Below are positions 1-3,692 of a stretch of 5,147 bases of DNA, piece by piece. Made by a program: the position numbers and the translations under genes. Where the stretch lies: assembly GCA_028679775.1 (NCBI GenBank), contig JAJRAX010000232.1, positions 1-5,147 of the forward strand, read 5' to 3'. The DNA comes from Methanothrix sp. GTDB taxonomy: Archaea > Halobacteriota > Methanosarcinia > Methanotrichales > Methanotrichaceae. Every line of letters begins with the position of its first letter. The first letter of the stretch is position 1. The notes under the pieces are model-generated. The model did not search any database. It was given only the letters and a program-made list of their open reading frames with translations, and was not told where the DNA came from.

Positions 1-8
1 GACTTGAA

Positions 9-284
9 CTAAGACAGTGTCACATGAAGCTTTCTTCCAAGCGCAGCCGCAAACTTCTCCAGGGTTGACAGCTTTATATCCTCTGCATGATTCTCCATCC
101 TTGAAATAGCAGTTTTTTTAGTATGGAGGCGCATTGCAAGTTGTTCCTGGGAAATCCCAGCTTCTTCTCTAGCCTGTTTCAACAAGATACCGATCTTTAA
201 ACGTTCGTATCCCTGATCGTAGTCTTCTGCAAACTCTATGTCTCTTTTCTTTCTTTTGGATATGTATTTCTTAAGGTCGCTCAT
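9..284 (-). CDS. higA: HigA-like XRE-family antitoxin
   Basis: A 91-residue DNA-binding antitoxin, expected to neutralise the toxin encoded just upstream and to repress the operon. The N-terminal ~28 residues are charged (Lys/Arg/Asp/Glu rich). Residues ~29-85 form a Cro/C1-type helix-turn-helix: LLKQAREEAGISQEQLA (helices 1-2), then TKKTAISRMEN (recognition helix), then LSTLEKFAAALGRKL. Length and domain layout fit HigA-type antitoxins, where the HTH fills the C-terminal two thirds. The ATG at 284 has an ideal AGGAGG site (complement of 292-297) seven bases upstream. That site lies inside the end of the toxin gene, and the two reading frames overlap by 14 bases, so translation is probably coupled. 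The frame looks intact, with a TAG stop at 9-11. Family assignment is confident; target specificity of the toxin-antitoxin pair is inferred from the family. Confidence 0.9.
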   Translation of the reverse strand: MSDLKKYISKRKKRDIEFAEDYDQGYERLKIGILLKQAREEAGISQEQLAMRLHTKKTAISRMENHAEDIKLSTLEKFAAALGRKLHVTLS

Positions 285-633
285 GTCTTTTCCTCCTGAA
301 GTACTCTCTCTTTCTTTCCTCTGCTATGCGGATTTCCTGCATAGGGACTTTCTGAGACTTTTTCTGGAAAGCATGCGCTGCAACAAAGAAAATGGCGCCA
401 TCAAAAAAGCCAAGGATTCGAAAAATATTTAAATCATATTCGATTCTGATCTCCCAGATGTCCTCAGTGCCGATCATTTTCTTGAAGAACCTTTTGGGGA
501 CTACTGGGAGATCTTCAATAAGGCTCATCACCCAGGTTGCTTTCTGTGCCTGCTTCGATGATAACGAATCGAGGAAATCCTCAACAGGTTTTCGACCCTG
601 CTCTGTTGCAAAGAAATGTATCTCACGTACCAT
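271..633 (-). CDS. higB: HigB/RelE-type toxin (phage Gp49-like family)
   Basis: A 120-residue toxin of the RelE/HigB superfamily (phage-derived Gp49-like group). Characterised members are ribosome-dependent mRNA endonucleases; that activity is inferred here. Visible signatures: the N-terminal strand and helix (REIHFFATEQGRKPVEDFLDSL), the central WEIR motif (residues 60-63) followed by FRILGFF, and the AHAFQKKSQKVP stretch (~86-97). A basic C-terminal helix ending RRKRHERP follows. The frame is open upstream to an ATG at 690, but I start at the ATG at 631-633. Family members begin with M-x-R/K-x-I/V-x-F, and the longer form would put the palindromic operator inside the coding region. The start has only a weak GAG close upstream, whereas the antitoxin gene has a perfect site; this would favour antitoxin excess. 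Toxin-before-antitoxin order is typical of higBA. No obvious damage. Confidence 0.88.
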   Translation of the reverse strand: MVREIHFFATEQGRKPVEDFLDSLSSKQAQKATWVMSLIEDLPVVPKRFFKKMIGTEDIWEIRIEYDLNIFRILGFFDGAIFFVAAHAFQKKSQKVPMQEIRIAEERKREYFRRKRHERP

Positions 634-643
634 CTCAAAAACA

Positions 644-665
644 ATGTTAACATGCATGTTAACAT
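644..665. promoter_or_regulatory. Perfect 22-bp palindrome, likely HigBA operator
   Basis: Two arms of ATGTTAACATG meet tail to tail, giving 22 bp that equal their own reverse complement. Each arm itself contains the palindrome GTTAAC. The element ends ten bases before the toxin start codon. A TATAAA that could be the minus-strand -10 box (complement of 679-684) lies just upstream, so bound antitoxin would sit at or just after the transcription start. The -35 match is poor, so the promoter itself is tentative. Autorepression by binding a promoter palindrome is established for HigA-type antitoxins; binding here is inference. Confidence 0.75.
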
Positions 666-712
666 CAGGCAATGGGTATTTATATCTCAATGCTCACTAG
701 CTTATCCCGGGC

Positions 713-796
713 ATGGATGGTATCCGAGGAGATTACTGTTCTGTGAGGCGAGCACAGAAGGAAGCCACGACTTACTATAAAGACAGAAGATTTTGA
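713..796 (+). pseudogene. C-terminal remnant of a BrnT-like toxin
   Basis: The frame from 713 to the TGA at 794-796 encodes 27 residues. The last ~19 (SVRRAQKEATTYYKDRRF region, from ~737) resemble the C-terminal helix of BrnT ribonuclease toxins, which carry an S-[AV]-R-R-A motif followed by E and Y. The remnant overlaps the antitoxin frame by 20 bases, the usual brnT-brnA arrangement. The rest of the toxin (about 70 residues) is absent: a stop lies at 698-700, and the HigBA promoter region begins immediately beyond. So the toxin gene was probably truncated when the neighbouring HigBA cassette arrived or by deletion. Residues upstream of SVRRA do not clearly match. Short homology; moderate confidence. 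Confidence 0.5.
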
Positions 797-998
797 TCAG
801 CGTTTCGAAAAGAGCGAGGGTGTAACCGGACATCTTGATATATTCAAGGCAAAGAGGCCCGGCCTCCAGCAGCAGCCGGTCAATGTCGATTTCCCTGCCT
901 GGATGGTGGAAGACCTGGACAAAGAGGCCCGGAGATTAGGAGTGACGAGGCAGTCCATTATCAAAATATGGATCGCCGAACGACTCCAGCAGCTTTAA
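777..998 (+). CDS. brnA: CopG/BrnA-family antitoxin with ATA in place of ATG start
   Basis: Seventy-three codons from the family's usual start position to TAA at 996-998. The product begins KTEDFDQRFEKSEG after the first codon, then HLDIFKAKRPGLQQQPVNVDFPAWMVEDL and DKEARRLGVTRQSIIKIWIAERLQQL. This is a ribbon-helix-helix protein: the strand is VNVDFPAW (~res 37-44), helix 1 is MVEDLDKEARRLG, and helix 2 is TRQSIIKIWIAERL. BrnA antitoxins of this type bind their operator as ribbon-helix-helix dimers and block BrnT ribonuclease. The oddity is the first codon, ATA at 777-779, with no ATG, GTG or TTG upstream in frame before the TGA at 744-746. A single G-to-A change would explain it, and also changes the overlapping toxin codon from GAA to AAA. 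The nearest purine-rich site (AGGAAG, 759-764) is 12 bases away. Either weak initiation at ATA or a dead gene. Family call is good; expression is doubtful. Confidence 0.7.
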   Translation: MKTEDFDQRFEKSEGVTGHLDIFKAKRPGLQQQPVNVDFPAWMVEDLDKEARRLGVTRQSIIKIWIAERLQQL

Positions 999-1137
999 GA
1001 TAATGCAGTTCTCAAATGGACCTTTCCGGCTTCATCGAATTGATTATACCCAAAAGTGGGGAGAGGAAATGACAGCACTACGCGACGCACTCTTTTCGGT
1101 GGGGGGTTTGATATCTGTAGAATGGCTTAGAACCAAA

Positions 1138-1193
1138 TGCCCGAGACCGGAATCGAACCGGTACAGAGTTAAACTCCGAGGGATTTTAAGTCC
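1138..1193 (-). pseudogene. 3' part of a tRNA-Leu(UAA) gene; probable integration scar
   Basis: The complement reads GGA-CTTAAAA-TCCC (anticodon loop with UAA), then a long class II variable arm with GAGTTTAACTC. A perfect T-arm follows (ACCGG-TTCGATT-CCGGT), then CTCGGGC and discriminator A. This is the leucine UAA isoacceptor from the anticodon stem to its 3' end. The 5' half is missing: upstream bases contain no GCCCGAG acceptor strand or D-arm, and even the outer two bases of the 5' anticodon stem no longer pair. CCA is not encoded. A 3' tRNA piece with the break at the anticodon stem-loop is the usual footprint of tyrosine-recombinase elements that integrate into tRNA genes; the element would lie on the higher-coordinate side. 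No integrase is visible, so the attachment-site reading is inference. Homology to tRNA-Leu is near certain. Confidence 0.85.
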
Positions 1194-1200
1194 GGTTAAG

Positions 1201-1240
1201 CAAGAGGATAGAGGGGGCCGAAAACCTCCTCTATCCCTTG
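1201..1240. terminator. Strong hairpin beside the tRNA-Leu fragment
   Basis: GGATAGAGGGGG (1206-1217) pairs with CCTCCTCTATCC (1225-1236) over 12 bp with one G-T wobble. CAAG (1201-1204) pairs with CTTG (1237-1240) across a one-base bulge, giving 16 pairs with loop CCGAAAA. The plus-strand tail (TTCTTC) and minus-strand tail (TCTTGCTT, partly in the stem) are only modestly T-rich, so terminator function in either direction is uncertain. The structure itself is certain. Confidence 0.5.
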
Positions 1241-1323
1241 TTCTTCAAGCACTCATGCCCTTTGGAGGGATATTCCCTATGTTTGTTTTTGTTAGGATAT
1301 TTCCATGTATTTTTGGAGGGCAC

Positions 1324-1347
1324 GGTTACAGTTTTGGTTACACTTTG
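1324..1347. repeat. Two tandem 12-bp units GGTTACAGTTTT / GGTTACACTTTG
   Basis: The two head-to-tail units match at 10 of 12 positions. They lie ~130 bp from the tRNA-Leu fragment. Short direct repeats near an attachment site can be recombinase arm sites, but two copies are weak evidence and chance is possible. Confidence 0.4.
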
Positions 1348-1366
1348 GCTGAAGGGGGGGGAGGGG

Positions 1367-1422
1367 ACCGGATCGCCCATACCTCCCCTATACAACCGGA
1401 GTCCCATCCCCGCTACACACGA
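1367..1422. repeat. Copy 1 of a diverged ~56-bp direct repeat
   Basis: Begins ACCGGAT and ends GGAGTCCCATCCCCGCTACA then CACGA. It aligns with 1645-1699 at about 43 of 56 positions with one single-base gap. The best conserved blocks are ACCGGAT, ACCTC, CAAC, GGAGTC and GCTACACA. The two copies start 278 bp apart in the same orientation. I cannot assign them to a known element. Confidence 0.55.
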
Positions 1423-1644
1423 AAGATGTGAATACTTATGTGACTTCATCAGGGCAAGGCTTTCGGGCAGGCCGGGAACGATCCGGGTATAATGTAGGAG
1501 ATCAAAAAAGTATTGTGTAAAGACTCTTCAGCCCATTGTTTCCCCAAGACCACCTTACCCTACAGGCTGGTCCAACAATACGTGCTCATGCAGGTATAAA
1601 CAGCCGGTTTTTTGATCCAGGTGGATAGCTCAGAGTGGGTACTC

Positions 1645-1699
1645 ACCGGATTGGGTTTACCTCTCTTATGCAACGGGAGTCTCATCACGCTACACATGA
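1645..1699. repeat. Copy 2 of the diverged ~56-bp direct repeat
   Basis: Begins ACCGGATTGGG and ends GGAGTCTCATCACGCTACAC then ATGA, matching 1367-1422 at roughly 77%. Read on the minus strand, both copies have an open frame that translates similarly (L-x-L-[HY]-[KR]-x-G-x-x-[DN]-P-V), so both might descend from a duplicated coding fragment. That is speculation. Confidence 0.55.
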
Positions 1700-1789
1700 G
1701 CCCGAGTCAAATCCCCGATTGTCTGTAATTGCCGTCTCCGGCATGAGCATTGTTCGCCCAGGAAATCTCATGGCGATATAACATCAAAG

Positions 1790-1841
1790 AAATAAAAATT
1801 GCCACACCAGACAAACCGGGGAGGAATGTCTGGTGTGGCAA
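1790..1841 (-). terminator. Intrinsic terminator on the minus strand
   Basis: TTGCCACACCAGACA (1799-1813) pairs perfectly over 15 bp with TGTCTGGTGTGGCAA (1827-1841), with a 13-base loop. On the minus strand the stem is followed directly by TTTTTATTT (complement of 1790-1798), a classic rho-independent terminator. On the plus strand there is no T-tract. No recognisable minus-strand gene lies upstream between 1842 and 2610; a 24-codon frame at 1950-2024 is the only small candidate. The transcript it ends may be a small RNA or a lost gene. Confidence 0.8.
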
Positions 1842-1849
1842 GGAGGTCA

Positions 1850-1872
1850 GATAATATACTTGGATAATATAC
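1850..1872. repeat. Direct repeat GATAATATAC, twice, 13-bp period
   Basis: Two identical 10-bp units (1850-1859 and 1863-1872) separated by TTG, in a strongly AT-rich stretch right beside the terminator hairpin. They could be protein-binding half sites or duplicated -10-like boxes (TATATT on the minus strand), or simple low-complexity sequence. Confidence 0.4.
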
Positions 1873-2027
1873 AAAATGAAAATAATTGAAAGTAATATAT
1901 TAGAATGTTCAGTATACTCCCCCTCTCTCAGAATAGATCTGTACAACATTTATGTGCCCAAGATGTCTTTAACCAGATAGTTAATTGCATAATCAGCTTC
2001 GGCTCCATACTTCATAATAATCATGCA

Positions 2028-2056
2028 TTGATACTATTAATCTAATTTGGTAATGT
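2028..2056 (+). promoter_or_regulatory. Possible promoter of the two small genes
   Basis: TTGATA (2028-2033, five of six to the -35 consensus) is followed after 17 bases by TAATGT (2051-2056), a poor -10 box. It lies 37 bases before the first gene's start. Spacing is right but the -10 match is weak. Confidence 0.3.
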
Positions 2057-2093
2057 ACCTATGATGCCTGGTTTTGTTGCATTAAGAGGTTTC

Positions 2094-2294
2094 ATGATTC
2101 CGAAAAGGCCCAAGAAAACGAGGATCGTGGAGAGGCATGGGGAATTCTGCCTCATCCTCATCAAGAGTGGATTGGTACTCGACTCTTACGCCGACCAGTT
2201 TGAAGCCAAACGCTCGCAGAAGTTGGTGGAGAATGAGTTTGACCGCTCCCTTCTGCAACTTATACTCAGTGAAAACAACAATGGGGCATCATGA
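2094..2294 (+). CDS. Small hypothetical protein, first of an overlapping pair
   Basis: Sixty-six residues; I do not recognise the family. The N-terminus is basic (IPKRPKKTR), then a likely beta hairpin GEFCLILIKSGLVLDSYA (~16-33), then a charged helix (DQFEAKRSQKLVENEFDRSLLQLIL). I start at the ATG at 2094, which has AAGAGG four to five bases upstream; the ATGs at 2061 and 2064 have no ribosome site. The TGA stop overlaps the ATG of the next gene (ATGA), so the two are almost surely cotranscribed and coupled. The hairpin pattern G-x-[FY]-x-L-x-x-I-K-[ST]-G recurs in the next gene at nearly the same distance from the start, suggesting the pair arose by duplication. No membrane segment, signal peptide or metal motif. 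Function unknown. Most likely a real gene because of the coupling and ribosome site. Confidence 0.6.
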   Translation: MIPKRPKKTRIVERHGEFCLILIKSGLVLDSYADQFEAKRSQKLVENEFDRSLLQLILSENNNGAS

Positions 2295-2485
2295 AAAAGC
2301 TCATGCGCGCACATATCGAAGAACAAGATGGGCAGTATGTCCTGACCGACATCAAGACGGGCAAGCTGATTGGTATTTGCGCATACATCGAGATGGCTGA
2401 ATACGTGCAACGCATCGTTGAGCAGGAAACCAAAATTCCCAAGCCACGCAGAAGATGTACGGTTCGGGAATCTCTTGAAAAGTAG
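2291..2485 (+). CDS. Small hypothetical protein, second of the pair
   Basis: Sixty-four residues starting at the ATG that overlaps the previous stop (ATGA). There is only a weak GGGG upstream, so translation likely depends on coupling. Sequence order: a short basic start (MKKLMRAHIEEQ), a predicted hairpin GQYVLTDIKTGKLIGICA (~14-31), a helix (YIEMAEYVQRIVEQE), and a basic tail (KIPKPRRRCTVRESLEK). The hairpin shares G-x-[FY]-x-L-x-x-I-K-[ST]-G with the upstream protein. The basic tail might contact nucleic acid, but nothing in the sequence proves it. I recognise no family. An in-frame alternative start is the ATG four codons on. Confidence 0.6.
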   Translation: MKKLMRAHIEEQDGQYVLTDIKTGKLIGICAYIEMAEYVQRIVEQETKIPKPRRRCTVRESLEK

Positions 2486-2490
2486 GTACT

Positions 2491-2610
2491 ATGCAGAAAT
2501 GCAACTATAGGCTCAAGGATGTCATGAAGCAGAGGGGTAATCCCCAAACCATGCTTTCAGACTCCACGGGTAAAGAGCTGTCACCACACCTTAAAAACAA
2601 GTCCAAGATA
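2491..2610 (+). pseudogene. Possible N-terminal fragment of an HTH regulator
   Basis: An ATG five bases after the previous stop opens a frame beginning MQKCNYRLKDVMKQRG, then NPQTMLSDSTGKELSPHLKN. The spacing resembles the first helices of XRE-type repressors (R-L-K-x-x-x-x-x-R-G-x-[ST]-Q-x-x-L-x-x-x-T-G), but the recognition helix is degenerate. The frame stays open to 2745, but from 2611 on it is antisense to the ArsR gene and has no HTH character, so I end the fragment there. Could equally be a chance frame. Confidence 0.3.
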
Positions 2611-2886
2611 TCAATGCACGTATGTTTCCATTATCTTGATCAGTCGTTCGATCTTTTTGGGCTCCTTGAGGTGGTAATATTTGAGAGTTCCTTCCCTTGT
2701 GCTTTCCACGATCCCGTTGATCCTCAGGATGTTAAGGTGCTGTGAAGCATTGGCCTGCTGGATATTCAGAGAGGTTACCACCTCACCAACGCACATCTGC
2801 CCCTTAAGGAGATTGCGGGCTATCATGAGTCTTACCGGGTGTCCCAAGGCTTTTAAATAGGAAGCCGTCAACTCGTTCTGGTTCAT
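2611..2886 (-). CDS. ArsR-family winged-helix transcriptional regulator
   Basis: Ninety-one residues, a normal length for this family. Order: helix 1 with YLKALGHPVRLMIARNLLKG (~10-29), then QMCVGEVVTSLN (~30-41), the recognition helix QQANASQHLNILRINGIV (~43-60), and the wing STREGTLKYYHL (~62-73). A C-terminal dimerisation helix follows (EPKKIERLIKIMETYV). These are the standard elements of ArsR/SmtB dimeric repressors. In metal sensors helix 3 often reads ELCVCDL; here one cysteine remains (C32 in QMCVGEV), so classical two-cysteine arsenic or cadmium sensing is unlikely. A redox or other ligand is possible. The ATG at 2886 has AAGAGGT eight bases upstream. No transporter or reductase gene is adjacent, so its target is not visible; a palindrome in its own promoter suggests autoregulation. 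Confidence 0.88.
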   Translation of the reverse strand: MNQNELTASYLKALGHPVRLMIARNLLKGQMCVGEVVTSLNIQQANASQHLNILRINGIVESTREGTLKYYHLKEPKKIERLIKIMETYVH

Positions 2887-2916
2887 ATTCAGTTACCTCT
2901 TTTCGTTGTTGCAGAA

Positions 2917-2953
2917 TTGTATTTAAATATACAAGTATAATTCCAGGAAACAA
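2917..2953 (-). promoter_or_regulatory. ArsR promoter with overlapping palindromic operator
   Basis: On the minus strand TTGTTT (complement of 2948-2953), 16 bases, then TATATT (complement of 2926-2931) makes a fair sigma-70 promoter, about 40 bases before the start codon. An inverted repeat TTGTAT-N6-ATACAA (2917-2934) overlaps the -10 box, the place where ArsR repressors usually bind their own promoters. The second TATACT just upstream could also act as a -10. Confidence 0.5.
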
Positions 2954-3159
2954 TCAAGGAATATTCTTAATTCTGATAATCTTATCAATAAGTGAGCCCA
3001 GATCTTGGCAGGTCATTTATAGTAGGATTCGTGTCTCAGAAAGTATTTATTTTTGAATACCTTCATGAAGATGGGGCCACAGATATCAAGTGAAAATTTC
3101 ATCAGTCCAATCAGATGGGCTGACCATATAAAGATGACCGAGCGCGCCCTTAGTCCTAT

Positions 3160-3187
3160 AAAGGGGGGTCCGTTCCTCCCCCCCTTT
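3160..3187. repeat. Inverted repeat AAAGGGGGG / CCCCCCTTT
   Basis: A perfect 9-bp stem (3160-3168 with 3179-3187) around a 10-base loop. No T-tract follows on the plus strand, and on the minus strand the stem is followed by ATAGGACTAAG, so terminator function is doubtful. Confidence 0.45.
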
Positions 3188-3497
3188 GACCCCCGGCCCT
3201 GGCACGCGCACGCTCCGGCCTTATGGATTCTACCATTCCAGCATCAACCACCATGGCAACCAGTATCTAGGATCATCCGCATAAGTCTCGAACGGGTGTT
3301 CCTTCCATTCAGAAACAAGGAAAAGGTGACCATGAGATTAATGAGGTCGGGCGGTTTATATGATATTACCCGTATTATTTCTATCTGGCGAACAGGATGA
3401 GTGGTGGGATCAGGCCACCCCGTCTGTGAGATTGTGATTTTCCTCGGGCTCTCCCAAGGCACGTTCATGAGATGCGGTTCTCGATTTATTATTATTT

Positions 3498-3539
3498 CCG
3501 TCCCGAGGATGCCCCATTGGTTGGGTGCCTTCGGGACGG
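3498..3539. repeat. Long hairpin directly 3' of the tRNA-like gene
   Basis: Bases 3498-3514 (CCGTCCCGAGGATGCCC) pair with 3523-3539 (GGGTGCCTTCGGGACGG): 13 Watson-Crick pairs, 3 wobbles and one mismatch, loop CATTGGTT. It begins six bases after the tRNA-like gene ends on the minus strand. The sequence beyond it on that strand is AAATAATAAT, not a T-tract, so it is not a standard terminator. It could shape 3' processing, or be an unrelated repeat. Confidence 0.55.
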
Positions 3540-3544
3540 GTTAT

Positions 3545-3626
3545 AATCCAAGGCGGGGCTCGAACCCGCACGGTCTTAACCACTCGCTTGCAAGGCGAAT
3601 GCGTCTGCCAATTCCGCCACTCGGGC
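3545..3626 (-). tRNA. Class II tRNA-Leu-like gene with UGC (Ala) anticodon; possibly a pseudo-tRNA
   Basis: An 82-base cloverleaf fits: acceptor GCCCGAG, TG, D-arm GCG-GAATTGGCAGA-CGC, and anticodon stem TTCGC/GCGAG with loop CTTGCAA. A 13-base variable arm (stem GGT/ACC) and T-arm GCGGG-TTCGAGC-CCCGC follow, then CTTGGAT. The body, with its TGGCGGAATTGGCAGACGC stretch and long variable arm, is leucine type. Yet the 7-base loop puts UGC at positions 34-36, which would read alanine codons. The anticodon stem is well paired and extends two more pairs outward (C-G, A-T), so a shifted loop is unlikely. The acceptor is defective: C2 faces A71, G1 faces U72, and the discriminator is U, where leucine tRNAs have A. 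CCA is not encoded. Either a decaying gene or a non-standard tRNA; charging cannot be told from sequence. Confidence 0.75.
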
Positions 3627-3692
3627 ATAATTTTAATGCTATGTTTTCATAGGGTTCAATCGCCTGAGCGTCAAGGGGGGGAGGAGGAAAGA

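Larger units (their letters stand above)
999..2093. other. 1.1-kb stretch with no convincing protein gene
   Basis: No frame here has both a plausible ribosome site and a recognisable protein. The longest plus-strand frame (1003-1431) runs straight through a tRNA-Leu fragment and G-tracts. What the stretch does hold: a partial tRNA-Leu, a large hairpin, short tandem repeats, a diverged 56-bp repeat pair, a strong minus-strand terminator and an AT-rich segment (1845-1910). It reads as degraded mobile-element or intergenic DNA. Confidence 0.6.
2954..3544. other. Gene-free stretch upstream of arsR
   Basis: No frame has a ribosome site plus recognisable protein content; the 3053-3400 plus frame is rich in Pro/Trp/His from G/C tracts and looks accidental. 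Two hairpins are present (3160-3187 and 3498-3539), described separately. Otherwise I see nothing that can be named. Confidence 0.5.

Noticed and set aside
1..10. T-loop-like GACTTGAACT at the left edge
   Set aside because: It overlaps the antitoxin stop codon and no other tRNA part is present on either side.
634..690. 19-codon longer start for the HigB-like toxin
   Set aside because: It would place the palindromic operator inside coding sequence and does not match the family N-terminus.
850..932. CAAAGAGGCCCGG occurring twice inside the antitoxin gene
   Set aside because: The two copies are in different codon phases and encode different residues; likely coincidence.
1003..1431. 142-codon plus-strand frame
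   Set aside because: It runs antisense through the tRNA-Leu fragment (giving the familiar artefact PRPESNRYR) and then through G-tracts; no family resemblance despite an internal AGAGG before the ATG at 1069.
1621..1720. tRNA-like look of GGATAGCTCAGAGTGGG followed later by GTCAAATCCCC
   Set aside because: No acceptor stem, anticodon stem or T-stem pairing can be made; resemblance is limited to the D-arm consensus.
1707..1949. 80-codon minus-strand frame with a hydrophobic stretch
   Set aside because: It passes through the terminator hairpin and AT-rich repeats; no ribosome site and no homology apparent.
3053..3400. 115-codon plus-strand frame
   Set aside because: No ribosome site, composition driven by G/C tracts (Pro, Trp, His), no recognisable domain.
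3401..3652. Frames on both strands across the tRNA-like gene
   Set aside because: Products such as MPEWRNWQTHS are classic spurious translations of tRNA genes.
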